64,000 nucleotides of DNA from Bacillus sp. CHD6a. Lineage in GTDB: Bacteria; Bacillota; Bacilli; Bacillales; Bacillaceae_I. The stretch is from contig NZ_LBMD01000007.1 of assembly GCF_001293645.1 (NCBI RefSeq), forward strand, positions 62,001-126,000. The letters run 5' to 3'. Made by a program: the position numbers and the translations under genes. Shown piece by piece: positions 27,403 through 35,832 of the stretch. How positions within the stretch are numbered: position 1 is the first letter of the stretch; each line of letters opens with the position of its first letter. The notes under the pieces are model-generated. The model was not told the origin of the DNA. It did no database searches and saw nothing but the letters and a program-made list of their open reading frames with translations.

Positions 27403-27892
27403 TCTTAGAGCATTCGCAATTGGCATCCTTTTCGCAACTGGAGTAATGGGAGTTGCTTATTCTATTGTCAGTGCAGGGGCAACCACATTAAATGAAGAAA
27501 GTATTCAGGCATATGCTGCAGAAAATGACCTACACGTGTTATCAAAAGAAGAGTATGACGAGTTATTGCCTGTAGTAGAACCGGTTGAGGAATCAAAACC
27601 AGAACAAAAAGAAGCAGAGAAAGAAGAGAGTAACAGCAACGAAGTGGCAACAGAAGAAGAAAAAGAAGAACCAAAAGAAGAAGAGAATAAACCTTTTGAA
27701 ATTGTGATACCAGACGGCATGGCAACTTACGAGATTACTGCGTTATTAGCACGCGAAGGAATCATCGAGGATGACAAGAAGTTTGACGAATACTTGGAAG
27801 ACAATAACATTGCTACCAAGGTACGTTCTGGAACGTTCACGATGAAAAAAGGCATGAGTTATGAAGAAGCTGCAGACGTTTTAATAAAATAG
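27392..27892 (+). CDS. yqzC: MltG/YceG-like N-terminal domain protein (YqzC-like)
   Basis: 166 residues. N-terminal membrane helix (about 7-29), an acidic low-complexity linker of Glu and Lys (about 65-105), and a C-terminal LysM-like module: EIVIPDGMATYEITALLARE then GIIEDDKKFDEYLEDNN and VRSGTFTMKKGMSYEEAADV. This module is the first subdomain of the endolytic transglycosylase MltG; the catalytic part is missing, so it may bind glycan or regulate MltG rather than cut. Overlaps yqzD and is followed by a strong terminator. Confidence 0.72.
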   Translation: MRTNLRAFAIGILFATGVMGVAYSIVSAGATTLNEESIQAYAAENDLHVLSKEEYDELLPVVEPVEESKPEQKEAEKEESNSNEVATEEEKEEPKEEENKPFEIVIPDGMATYEITALLAREGIIEDDKKFDEYLEDNNIATKVRSGTFTMKKGMSYEEAADVLIK

Positions 27893-27904
27893 CTATAAAA
27901 CATG

Positions 27905-27939
27905 AAAAAGCACCTCGCAGACATTGGAGGTGCTTTTTT
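27905..27939 (+). terminator. Terminator of yqzD-yqzC
   Basis: 12-bp stem AAAAAGCACCTC / GAGGTGCTTTTT with a 10-base loop and T-run. It marks the left border of the block that differs from B. subtilis. Confidence 0.9.
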
Positions 27940-28062
27940 GTATGAAACTAAGGTAATCTTACTTTCAACTTCCGGCAGGATAACGATAGGACCGCTCCCC
28001 AGTCCTCCCTGCCCCGACTTTCCAACGGGAAGGAAAACTGCTACGATATCCTAATCTCTTCA

Positions 28063-30183
28063 TTACCCTTTATCTTTTACCTTCAATAGCCGCAAGCTAT
28101 TTAACGTCACAAGCAGTGTTGCTCCCATATCGGCAAAGATTGCAATCCATAAAGTGAGCCATCCTGGTATTACCAACAATAACGCTAAAACCTTCAATCC
28201 TAATGAAAACGAAATGTTCTGCTTAATTATGGTCAATGTTTTTCGGCTCAATCTGATGGTGAAAGGAAGCTTACGGAGGTCATCACCCATCAACGCTACA
28301 TCTGCCGTTTCCAAAGCGGTATCGGTCCCCGCCCCTCCCATCGCTACTCCTACCGAGGAAGCAGCAAGGGCAGGCGCATCGTTAATTCCGTCCCCTATCA
28401 TCATCATGCTTCCATGCTCTTCTCGCAATTGTTTGATATAACGAAGCTTATCTTCCGGAAGGAGACTTGATTTGACACGGTCTATTTCCACCTCATGTCC
28501 AATTGCTTCGGCAGTCCTATCGTTATCACCCGTCAACATGTATAAATCCGAAATACCCAATTCCTTCAATTCTTTTACACTGGAGACACTACTTTCTCTA
28601 ATCTCATCACGGATCCCAAGAACTCCAAATATTTTGTCAGAAGATCCGACGATAATCACTGTCTTTCCTGCATTTTGTAGCTTATGGATACTTTCAGTTA
28701 ACCTATTCATTTCAGAGTGCTCTTCAGATAAGAACCAGTTAGGACTTCCCGCTTGATAAGTAATACCTTCAATAGAAGCCTTTATCCCTTTCCCTGCTAC
28801 TGATTCAAAATGCTCCATGGCATAATCGGTCTGAGCTACACCCATCTGGTTTGCTTTCTGGAGGATTGCTGAAGCTAACGGGTGAGTCGAACCACTTTCT
28901 AGAGTTGCAATGATTCTTAGAAGCTCTTCTTCTGTTATATGGAAGGCCTGAACATCTGTCACTTCTGGTGCCCCGCGAGTAAGCGTCCCCGTTTTATCAA
29001 AGGCTATTGCTTTGATTCTCCCTACTTCTTCAAGGAAGACCCCACCCTTGATTAAGACTCCATTTTTTGCTGCATTCCCAATTGCTGTCACAATCGCAAT
29101 AGGTGTAGATATAACGAGCGCACATGGACATCCAACAACAAGTACAGCAAGCCCTTGGTAAATCCAGGTGTTCCAGTCAGCCGCAAGGAACAACGGTGGA
29201 ACTATTGCTACAAGGAAAGCAATCATAATGATGAGTGGTGTATAGTATTTCGCAAACTTATCCACAAATGCCTGGGAAGGTGCCCTTTCTGCCTGGGCTT
29301 CCTCCACAAGATGAATGATTTTAGCAATTGTGGTGTCCTCTACCCTTTTGGTAACTTCCACCTCTAGAAGACCATCCTCATTGAAGGTACCTGCAAACAC
29401 TTCATCATTCACACTTTTTGATACAGGTATGCTTTCACCTGTAATCGCAGCTTCACTGATGGATGCCCCACCTTTCACAATCTTTCCATCCATCGCAATT
29501 TTTTGACCAGGCTTTACAAGCATACGGTCGCCAATCTTAACATCTTTTACAGAAATCTGTTTTTCCGTTCCTTCTATTAATATAGTGGCCTGTTTAGGAG
29601 AAACATTCATAAGCGATCGTATCGAAGCTCTTGCCTTTTCCATCGAATAAGATTCTAAAGCTTCACTTATCGCAAAAAGAATGACGACCGTAGCACCCTC
29701 TCCCCATTCACCGATAATTGCAGCACCGATGATGGCAATAGTCATTAACGTCTTCATGTCAAATTGAAGCCTGATTAGATTATTTAATCCTGTAAAGAAT
29801 AATCTGTATCCGCCTATTACAATAGATGCAGCGAAAAGAATAGTGGTAGAAAGATGATCTTCTCCCTGCTGAAAAAATGCCACCCAGCCAGACACAAGAA
29901 ATAGGAACGAAAGCAGAACATTTGCATGCTTTTGATAAAAAGGAACAGAGGGTTCTTCAGGAAGTTCCTCTTGTTCGGAAGAAACCTTTAATTTATCAAA
30001 CGCTCCAGCTTTTTCTATATCACTTATACTTGCAACTCCACTTACTGAAATCTTAGATGCACCGAAATTTACTCTTGCCTCCGTTACACCTTCAATCTTT
30101 TTAACATTGTTCTCAAATTTTTTGGCGCAGTTTGCACATGATAATCCTTGAATTCTATATACTTGGTCATTGTTATTTTTCAC
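28063..30183 (-). CDS. cadA: Cadmium/zinc/lead P1B-type ATPase
   Basis: 706 residues. One N-terminal heavy-metal domain with [11 protein letters not shown] (CxxC at about residues 15-18), eight predicted membrane helices, the transport-site motif CPCALVIS, phosphorylation motif DKTGTLTRG, nucleotide-binding motif STHPLASAI and hinge [20 protein letters not shown]. The CPC motif in helix 6 plus an adjacent CadC-type regulator indicates Cd(II)/Zn(II)/Pb(II) export. It overlaps the 3' end of cadC by 11 bases, as expected for a cadC-cadA operon under cadO control. Confidence 0.9.
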   Translation of the reverse strand: MKNNNDQVYRIQGLSCANCAKKFENNVKKIEGVTEARVNFGASKISVSGVASISDIEKAGAFDKLKVSSEQEELPEEPSVPFYQKHANVLLSFLFLVSGWVAFFQQGEDHLSTTILFAASIVIGGYRLFFTGLNNLIRLQFDMKTLMTIAIIGAAIIGEWGEGATVVILFAISEALESYSMEKARASIRSLMNVSPKQATILIEGTEKQISVKDVKIGDRMLVKPGQKIAMDGKIVKGGASISEAAITGESIPVSKSVNDEVFAGTFNEDGLLEVEVTKRVEDTTIAKIIHLVEEAQAERAPSQAFVDKFAKYYTPLIIMIAFLVAIVPPLFLAADWNTWIYQGLAVLVVGCPCALVISTPIAIVTAIGNAAKNGVLIKGGVFLEEVGRIKAIAFDKTGTLTRGAPEVTDVQAFHITEEELLRIIATLESGSTHPLASAILQKANQMGVAQTDYAMEHFESVAGKGIKASIEGITYQAGSPNWFLSEEHSEMNRLTESIHKLQNAGKTVIIVGSSDKIFGVLGIRDEIRESSVSSVKELKELGISDLYMLTGDNDRTAEAIGHEVEIDRVKSSLLPEDKLRYIKQLREEHGSMMMIGDGINDAPALAASSVGVAMGGAGTDTALETADVALMGDDLRKLPFTIRLSRKTLTIIKQNISFSLGLKVLALLLVIPGWLTLWIAIFADMGATLLVTLNSLRLLKVKDKG

Positions 30184-30568
30184 GTGATTTCACCTCTTTT
30201 TGATGGGTAAAGGCGATATCGATTAGTTGTCTAACATGATTATCATCTAAAGAATAATATACAAGCTTTCCTTCTTTCCTGAACTTCGCCAACCCAAGAT
30301 CCCTTAAAAGTCTGAGATGATGAGAGGCAGTTGCGACGGTAGATTGAGTAATCGTTGCAACATCATGCACACAAAGTTCTTCTGCTAAGTTGAGTGCCTG
30401 CGCTATTTTCAACCTGGTTGGATCTGATAAAGCCCGGTATATTTTCGCCACATCAGTTGTCATCGTTTCATCTATTTGTTTCTTCACATTTTTTACTTTT
30501 GTTTCATTTGCACATTCTTCTTGACACTGCGGTGTTGTCAAAACTTCTGAACTAGACTTTGTTGACAT
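30173..30568 (-). CDS. cadC: CadC-like ArsR/SmtB metal-responsive repressor
   Basis: About 131 residues. N-terminal cysteines at about 15 and 19 (CQEEC) and the alpha-4 site ELCVHD (Cys66, His68) correspond to the cadmium site of CadC, in which the usual second Cys of the CxC is replaced by His. C-terminal [15 protein letters not shown] offers Asp/His ligands for the dimer-interface zinc site. DNA-recognition helix: [16 protein letters not shown]. It should repress the operon until Cd, Pb or Zn binds. ATG 30568 follows GGAGGGG; the track-independent ATG at 30589 would lie inside the operator. Ends within cadA. Confidence 0.88.
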   Translation of the reverse strand: MSTKSSSEVLTTPQCQEECANETKVKNVKKQIDETMTTDVAKIYRALSDPTRLKIAQALNLAEELCVHDVATITQSTVATASHHLRLLRDLGLAKFRKEGKLVYYSLDDNHVRQLIDIAFTHQKEVKSREK

Positions 30569-30585
30569 AAAAAACCCCTCCACAT

Positions 30586-30601
30586 TCAAACATTCATTTG
30601 A
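30586..30601 (-). promoter_or_regulatory. CadC operator (cadO)-like palindrome
   Basis: TCAAACATTCATTTGA (minus strand TCAAATGAATGTTTGA), 18 bases upstream of the cadC start codon. It differs at only two positions from the staphylococcal cadO core TCAAATAAATATTTGA as I recall it. Confidence 0.8.
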
Positions 30602-30651
30602 ATATTAGTATATGCCAACTTAGCTAAAATAGTCAATACAATCAGCTACAA

Positions 30652-31518
30652 TCATAGAAGATAAAACAAGAACCCTGAAATCGTAGACATACTTATGACA
30701 GAGAGGACAAACGCTACCACCAGTTTTTTCTTAAAGATGCTATTTAATAATGCGACTTCAGGCAGACTCGCACCAGCTGAACTGATGAGCAAAGCCATAA
30801 CAGGTCCCAAGGCCATTCCTTTTGCTATCATCATCTGGGATATGGGAATCATAGTAGAAAGTCGGATATATAGAGGTATACCTAATATAGCCGCAATCGG
30901 TACAAGCCACCAATTTTCTCCTCCAAGATATTGTGTAATCAATGAAGTTGGTACAGCGCCATGAATGAAGGCACCAATGGCTGCGCCAATCAATAAAAAT
31001 GGATAAACAGTTTTCATTAGTGTAAGTGTTTCTTTCCAAGAATGTTTGAGGTCGAACCGCTTGGTTTTCGGTTGATAGTTCTTCAACAACACATTTTTTA
31101 ATTGCTTTTCAAAACCTAATCTACCCAAGAGTAGTCCAATCATAATAGAAAGAGTCGATGTGGTTAGAGTATAAATTAGAGCTACCTTCCACCCTAGTAA
31201 TGCTGTCATAATAGTCAGGATGGTCGGATCCAGAACAGGTGATGCAAAAAGGAATACCATCACAATCCCAAAAGGTATTTTTCTTCTTAATAATGAGACC
31301 ACCATTGGTATGGTGGAACAAGAACAAAATGGAGTAATAAAAGCGAACAAGACAGCGAATAGAGAACTTAGGAGAAGATTACCTTGATTTAGCCACTTCT
31401 CCTTTTTTTGAAATGGTACAAAAGATTGGATAATCGAAACCAAAAACGTAATGAGAACAAACAGGACCGTTAATTCCAATGCAATGTATAAAAAACTTGT
31501 AATTACTTCTTTCCACAT
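30652..31518 (-). CDS. ArsP-like permease (DUF318)
   Basis: 288 residues with about eight membrane helices in two related halves. The first half carries ITPFCSCSTIPMVVSLLRRK and ASPVLDPTIL, the second IPLYIRLSTMIPISQMMIAK, features of PF03773 permeases. ArsP, the best-known member, exports trivalent methylated arsenicals and uses the cysteines of the FCSCS motif. The substrate here could be an organoarsenical or another thiol-reactive ion. It lies downstream of a cysteine-rich MarR gene and has the same palindrome in its upstream region. Confidence 0.8.
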   Translation of the reverse strand: MWKEVITSFLYIALELTVLFVLITFLVSIIQSFVPFQKKEKWLNQGNLLLSSLFAVLFAFITPFCSCSTIPMVVSLLRRKIPFGIVMVFLFASPVLDPTILTIMTALLGWKVALIYTLTTSTLSIMIGLLLGRLGFEKQLKNVLLKNYQPKTKRFDLKHSWKETLTLMKTVYPFLLIGAAIGAFIHGAVPTSLITQYLGGENWWLVPIAAILGIPLYIRLSTMIPISQMMIAKGMALGPVMALLISSAGASLPEVALLNSIFKKKLVVAFVLSVISMSTISGFLFYLL

Positions 31519-31540
31519 AAAAAACCCTCCTTTATTTTAT

Positions 31541-31553
31541 TTGCATTTTGCAA
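31541..31553. promoter_or_regulatory. Palindromic operator upstream of the permease gene
   Basis: TTGCATTTTGCAA, a 13-bp palindrome (TTGCA-N3-TGCAA) located 23 bases upstream of the permease start. The same palindrome occurs upstream of the marR gene at 32072. Confidence 0.65.
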
Positions 31554-31570
31554 GTATTAACTTTTTGAAA

Positions 31571-31592
31571 AAGCAAGTATCACAACTTGCTT
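31571..31592 (-). terminator. Terminator/attenuator between marR and permease genes
   Basis: 8-bp stem AAGCAAGT / ACTTGCTT with a 6-base loop, overlapping the marR stop codon and followed by CTTTTTC on the minus strand. Confidence 0.7.
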
Positions 31593-32037
31593 AATAAAAC
31601 GGCTTACAGCACATGTTACTTTTGCTCATCGCCGCATTCAATATTTTTAAAGATTCTACAACATCAGTGCTCTCTTTTTCGCTTAAATTAGAAAAGACAT
31701 TCGCTAAATAATGATGCATTTGTTTATTGATTCCATCTTCCATTTCCTTGCCTTTCTCGGTTAGGTATAAGTGATACATTCTTTTGTCTTCAGTAGACTG
31801 TCTTTTTTTCACCAATTCCAGTTTCACCAGTGTTTGAATTTGCCTGCTAAATGTGGTGATATCCATGCCGATTGTTTCCGCTACCTGTTGCATGGAGGGT
31901 CCCTGTGATCTTGCTAGTTCGTAAAGAATATGACTTTGCACCTGAGAAATATCAGCTTTTTCTACCGTACAACAATTTTTATTCAACATCCCAAACCTTC
32001 TCATTGTAATTTGAAGAACTGCCCTTATATCTTCCAT
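31591..32037 (-). CDS. MarR family regulator with terminal Cys-Cys pairs
   Basis: 148 residues. Winged-helix core: MQQVAETIGMDITTFSRQIQ as recognition helix and KKRQSTEDKRMYHLYLTEKG as wing, with helices for dimerisation at both ends. Unusually, a Cys-Cys pair stands in the N-terminal dimerisation region (residues 22-23, NKNCCTVEK) and another near the C-terminus (residues 143-144, NMCCKPFY). These flank the dimer interface in MarR folds and could form a thiol or metalloid sensing site. It probably represses itself and the ArsP-like permease through the shared palindrome. Confidence 0.85.
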   Translation of the reverse strand: MEDIRAVLQITMRRFGMLNKNCCTVEKADISQVQSHILYELARSQGPSMQQVAETIGMDITTFSRQIQTLVKLELVKKRQSTEDKRMYHLYLTEKGKEMEDGINKQMHHYLANVFSNLSEKESTDVVESLKILNAAMSKSNMCCKPFY

Positions 32038-32071
32038 TTTTTCACCTCTTACTTTTATTATAGTTATTTAC

Positions 32072-32084
32072 TTGCACTTTGCAA
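32072..32084. promoter_or_regulatory. Palindromic operator upstream of the marR gene
   Basis: TTGCACTTTGCAA (TTGCA-N3-TGCAA), 35 bases upstream of the marR start codon, matching the site at 31541 in 12 of 13 positions. Confidence 0.65.
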
Positions 32085-32163
32085 CTAATAAACATTTCAT
32101 ATTTTTACATTTTCCTTTCTAGTGCTAACCGCTTAAATTAGCGCTAGAAAGGTTTTAATATTC

Positions 32164-33198
32164 TTAAGGCAGTAACAAAATCTTCCCTAACTTTCCTTTT
32201 TGCTTAAAATAAACTTGGGCTTCTTTAGCTTTGTCTAACGGAAAAGTTTTATCAATGACAGGCTTTATTTTACCTTCAGCTATTGACTGAAGCATATCTT
32301 TAAATTCTTCTCTAGTACCCAACACTGATCCATACAACGTAATATGTTTAAGATAGACGGTTCTAAAGTCTAGTTCTGTCTTCTGACCCCCAGCAGATCC
32401 TGATATGCAAAACTTCCCCCCCTTCTTTAACACTTGAAGGCATGTAGAAAATAAAGCATCCCCTACTACATCTAACACCGAGTCTATCGGCCCTCCATTC
32501 ACATTTAGAATTTCTTTAGAAAGGTTTTCTGATTTATAGGATAATACATGAGTCGCACCTAATTCTTTCATTTTTTCCTCGTCATTGAGATCCCCTACGA
32601 TTGCAATGACCTTCGCGCCGAAAACTTTTGAGGCAATTTGCACATTTAACGATCCTACCCCTCCGTTCGCTCCTGTTACCATCACACTCTCGCAAGGTCG
32701 GATTTGAATCTGATTTACCATATGCCATGCAGTTAATCCGCTTACTGAAAATACAGCGCTTTCCTCATAACTAGGAAGAGGCATATCCAAACAAAGGTCA
32801 GCAGGCCACACGACGTATTCTGCATATCCACCATCATATTCTGATCCTATAAAAGACATGTCTTCGGAGATATGCTCCTCCCCTTCTTTTCCACTAGAGG
32901 TAAACGGGAATAAAACGACATCTTTTCCAATCATAGATTCTTCCACCAACGCCCCTACATTGACTATCGTACCTGATATATCGGATCCAGGTGTACGTGG
33001 AAAATTTACTCCTTCTGGCCTCCATCCGGACTTAGAACCAGTCCCGTATGCTCCTTCTCTCATCCAAATTTCCGTATTATTTATCGCACAGGCTTTCACC
33101 TTTACAAGTACTTCATTTTGTTTTGGATTAGGTATAGGTATGTCTACTATTTCCAACATATCTACATTCCCATATCCGGTTACTTGAACGGCTTTCAT
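32164..33198 (-). CDS. Zinc-type alcohol dehydrogenase-like (MDR) oxidoreductase
   Basis: 344 residues of the medium-chain dehydrogenase/reductase superfamily. N-terminal GroES-like domain (VLVKVKACAINNTEIWMREG, FPRTPGSDISGTIV) and a Rossmann domain with VMVTGANGGVGSLNVQIASK. The catalytic-zinc cysteine position carries Asn (INNTE) and no structural-zinc cysteine quartet is present, so it is probably a zinc-free, NADPH-dependent quinone oxidoreductase-type enzyme. Substrate unknown. Between the marR/permease pair and the ars genes; co-regulation is not shown. Confidence 0.85.
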   Translation of the reverse strand: MKAVQVTGYGNVDMLEIVDIPIPNPKQNEVLVKVKACAINNTEIWMREGAYGTGSKSGWRPEGVNFPRTPGSDISGTIVNVGALVEESMIGKDVVLFPFTSSGKEGEEHISEDMSFIGSEYDGGYAEYVVWPADLCLDMPLPSYEESAVFSVSGLTAWHMVNQIQIRPCESVMVTGANGGVGSLNVQIASKVFGAKVIAIVGDLNDEEKMKELGATHVLSYKSENLSKEILNVNGGPIDSVLDVVGDALFSTCLQVLKKGGKFCISGSAGGQKTELDFRTVYLKHITLYGSVLGTREEFKDMLQSIAEGKIKPVIDKTFPLDKAKEAQVYFKQKGKLGKILLLP

Positions 33199-33253
33199 AA
33201 TACCAACACCTTCACTTTTTTTCTATCACCATAATAGTAACATTATCTTCATA

Positions 33254-33286
33254 ATAAAAAAAAGTAAGCGTATTCCTACACTTACT
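33254..33286 (-). terminator. Terminator after the HesB-like gene
   Basis: 10-bp perfect stem (with one G-U) AGTAAGTGTA / TACGCTTACT and a GGAA loop, followed by a T-run on the minus strand, 10 bases after the stop codon of the HesB-like gene. It marks the end of the row of ars-linked genes. Confidence 0.9.
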
Positions 33287-33296
33287 CTTTCTCTCT

Positions 33297-33584
33297 CTAA
33301 CAACAATCACTATCCTTCAATCCTAAGAGAACTAGTCCTTTTCCTTGCGGTGTTTCTTGAACATCCAAGACAAGGTCTGTTGTCATGTTTTCAATTCTCG
33401 GATCAATTGCCACTTTTATTGAATTTACTGTTTCTACTTTATCATCTGCTTTTGCCTCATCCAGAGACAATCCTATTTGTGGGCTTCCTCAGCCCCAGCC
33501 TGCAAAGTAAACACGTATGTTGCTTACCCCGTTTTCACGTAAAATATCAGTGAGTACATCTCTTGCTTCGTTTGAAACCTTCAA
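33297..33584 (-). CDS. HesB/IscA-like protein with in-frame UGA: candidate selenoprotein
   Basis: Translation from TTG 33584 (AGGTGA ribosome binding site) runs 95 codons to TAG, interrupted only by one UGA at 33489-33491 (codon 32). The context is VSNIRVYFAGWG-UGA-GSPQIGLSLDEA; HesB/IscA-like proteins have the first conserved Cys exactly here (FAGxGCG). The reading frame continues 63 codons past the UGA with family-like sequence and ends DSDCC, corresponding to the C-terminal cysteine pair that binds Fe-S in IscA. A HesB-like family with Sec at this Cys is known (TIGR01911). Selenocysteine is thus likely; a single TGC-to-TGA nonsense mutation is the alternative. Confidence 0.72.
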
Positions 33585-33623
33585 GGCCAGTCACCTGCCT
33601 TCTTATTAATTTTCTAATGCTCG

Positions 33624-34064
33624 TTACATTCTTTCTTCGTTTTTGTCGTACATGTTTTGAAGCACTTCTTTTAACTCTGGCTTCACATTAATAACAGGAC
33701 GGATGGAAGTTGCAAGCCTTTCAGCTTCTTCAACAGTACTAGCTTTCCCCAAGTGAAGAAGGGTACCCATGGCAACCGTTCCGGTTCTATTACGCCCTCC
33801 GGAGCAATGGAAGTACACTTTCTTTCCTTCTTGGTGAGCTTGTATAACATATTCAATAGCTGCTTTCACCGATTCATCCTGTTTGGATGCATCATCTACA
33901 ATTGGCATATGGATTCTAGGAAGATTGTCTTCCACGTTATCCGTTTCCGCCCGCAAGTCTATAATAACATCCAGGCCTTCGTTTGTATGTGCTTCTTTCG
34001 CTTGGTCCGCACCACCAATAAAGACATTTTCTATTAATGATTGATAGTTTTTTTCATTTGACAT
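33624..34064 (-). CDS. Dual-specificity/tyrosine phosphatase family protein
   Basis: 146 residues. The phosphatase loop HCSGGRNRTG (Cys87, Arg93) fulfils CX5R, and Asp57 or Asp58 in MPIVDDAS is placed to be the general acid. The N-terminus NVFIGGADQAKEAHTNEGLD matches cyanobacterial-type DSP/PTP-like families. It starts 13 bases after the arsA stop with its own AAGGAGCG site, so it is probably part of the ars operon. Its substrate is unknown; a role in arsenic stress is suggested only by position. ArsC itself has a low-molecular-weight phosphatase fold but is unrelated. Confidence 0.82.
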   Translation of the reverse strand: MSNEKNYQSLIENVFIGGADQAKEAHTNEGLDVIIDLRAETDNVEDNLPRIHMPIVDDASKQDESVKAAIEYVIQAHQEGKKVYFHCSGGRNRTGTVAMGTLLHLGKASTVEEAERLATSIRPVINVKPELKEVLQNMYDKNEERM

Positions 34065-34077
34065 ATTGATTCGCTCC

Positions 34078-35820
34078 TTACAACAAACTCTCTTTTTCCC
34101 ATGACAGGATGGCGCATTTTTTGTGTGTGGACTTTACTCTTTGTATCCAAGGTAGTTCCTGTTTCCCTCTGCCTGATAAAACTTGATCTGTTGTATCTGT
34201 ATTAGCAAAACTTTGATTAATGACCCACCAACGCGGGGTTATGGAAGCACGCTTAAGGTCAGCATGTAATCTTTCAGCCTCTAGTATTGGGGTTGCTTCC
34301 GGCAAAGTAACGATAAGCACTGCTGTTTCTTCGGCATTACGAAGGCGTGGAAGCAGGTTTTTCACTTCTTTTGACACCTCACCAGCTGAACGTAACAGTT
34401 CCTTTTGATACGATTGAGCTGCGTCAAGTAATAGCAATGTATGTCCAGTTGGCGCAGTATCGATGATGACTACTTCTTCATCCGCCTGACCAACTATCTT
34501 GGCAAACTTCTGGAATACCGCTATCTCTTCAGTACAAGGTGAGTTTAAATCTTCCTCAAGGTATGCAAGTTGCTCCTCGCTCAGCCCTTCTCCCGCTTGT
34601 TCCAACACATGCTTTTTGTAGGATTCTACTTCTGCTTTAGGGTCCACCTTACTAATTGTGAAATGCTCTTTCCTTGTTTTATTTTTTAACGCATGTTCCA
34701 AATGCGCAGCAGGATCCGTTGTTGTGAGATGCACTTTCACATCTTTTTCTGCAAGCTTCATTGCAAGTTTTGCTGCGAGTGTAGTTTTACCAACGCCACC
34801 CTTTCCCATCGTAAAAACTACACGAAGGTTATTTTCAACAACATCTTCTGCCACGGAATTAAAAACAACAAGTTCAGTAAGTATCTCAGACTTTTCCTGA
34901 CCAGATTCTTCCGTTTGTAACGTTTCCCCATTTAACCAAACTTTTAACGAGTCGATTCCGGTTAATGAATACGAAATATATGGAAGGTACGTCATTGGAA
35001 TATGATTAAATGTACTCATGGCAATTTCCAAGGCTTTCTGTTGCTTTTTAAAAAATGCCAAGGATACTTCATCGTCTAAGACTGGCTTTTCCATTAACCC
35101 ATTTATTATTAGCTGCTGATTATGAAGCCCAATTTCACGCAACTCCATAGAGGCACGCGCAGCTTCCAGAATTGGCGATTCATCAGGTCTTGTTACCAAA
35201 AGCAACTGAGTTTGGGAGGGATCTGACAGTGCCTGCACCGTTTGTTCATACAGTTTCTTTTTAGCCCCTAGCCCGGAAAGGGGTCCTAAACAGGAAGCTC
35301 CGTGTGTACTTTCCTCTAGGAAATTGTTCCACGCAGAAGGCAGAGAAAGCAGCCTAAGTGTATGACCTGTTGGAGCTGTATCAAATACAATCACATCATA
35401 TTGCCCTGTTACCTCTTTTTGTGTTAATAACGTAGAGAATTGGTCAAAGGCTGCAATCTCAACCGTACATGCTCCTGATAACTGTTCTTCCATCGTAGCC
35501 AATACTGATTCCGGGAGTTTGCCTTTATAAGGACCAATTACACTTTCCCGATAATCTCTCGCCGCTTCCTCAGGGTCAAGGTTGCAGGCAAAAAGCCCTT
35601 CCACACCTGGCACTTCAGAAATGTCATTGGTTATTTCCGTTTGAAACACATCCTGCAGGTTGGAGGCGGGATCGGTGCTAACAATCAACACCCTCTTTCC
35701 TTCTTCGGCAAGTGCAATGGATGTAGCACATGCTGTGGACGTTTTACCAACTCCACCTTTACCTGTGAAAAATAAGTATGGTGCTTGTACCATTGTTTTC
35801 GGTTGGAATGTTGGGAGCAT
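34078..35820 (-). CDS. arsA: Arsenical pump-driving ATPase ArsA
   Basis: 580 residues, tandem A1-A2 ATPase. P-loops GKGGVGKTSTA (about residues 20-30) and GKGGVGKTTLA (about 335-345), with DTAPTGHTLRLL and DTAPTGHTLLLL signature motifs in each half. The three metalloid-binding cysteines known from E. coli ArsA (113, 172, 422) have counterparts in SGACTVEIAAFDQF, GASCLGPL and NSPCTEEIAVFQKF. It energises As(III)/Sb(III) export through ArsB and receives metalloid from ArsD, encoded 12 bases upstream. Confidence 0.93.
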   Translation of the reverse strand: MLPTFQPKTMVQAPYLFFTGKGGVGKTSTACATSIALAEEGKRVLIVSTDPASNLQDVFQTEITNDISEVPGVEGLFACNLDPEEAARDYRESVIGPYKGKLPESVLATMEEQLSGACTVEIAAFDQFSTLLTQKEVTGQYDVIVFDTAPTGHTLRLLSLPSAWNNFLEESTHGASCLGPLSGLGAKKKLYEQTVQALSDPSQTQLLLVTRPDESPILEAARASMELREIGLHNQQLIINGLMEKPVLDDEVSLAFFKKQQKALEIAMSTFNHIPMTYLPYISYSLTGIDSLKVWLNGETLQTEESGQEKSEILTELVVFNSVAEDVVENNLRVVFTMGKGGVGKTTLAAKLAMKLAEKDVKVHLTTTDPAAHLEHALKNKTRKEHFTISKVDPKAEVESYKKHVLEQAGEGLSEEQLAYLEEDLNSPCTEEIAVFQKFAKIVGQADEEVVIIDTAPTGHTLLLLDAAQSYQKELLRSAGEVSKEVKNLLPRLRNAEETAVLIVTLPEATPILEAERLHADLKRASITPRWWVINQSFANTDTTDQVLSGRGKQELPWIQRVKSTHKKCAILSWEKESLL

Positions 35821-35832
35821 AAAGCCACTCTC

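Noticed and set aside
28003-28045. GC-rich inverted segment after yqzC as attachment site
   Set aside because: CCGGCAGG and CGGGAAGG blocks looked like a repeat border of the inserted block, but no matching direct repeat was found at the other end near 41.6 kb.
30568-30589. Upstream ATG at 30589 as cadC start
   Set aside because: It lies inside the cadO palindrome and lacks a ribosome binding site; the ATG at 30568 has GGAGGGG at good spacing.
32114-32152. Large inverted repeat as terminator of the MDR gene
   Set aside because: The stem CCTTTCTAGYGCTAA with its complement is strong, but no T-run follows on the minus strand, only a short one on the + strand; its role is unclear so it was not listed as a terminator.
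33350-33553. 67-codon + strand frame over the HesB-like gene
   Set aside because: Shadow of the minus-strand gene; no start signal and no recognisable product.
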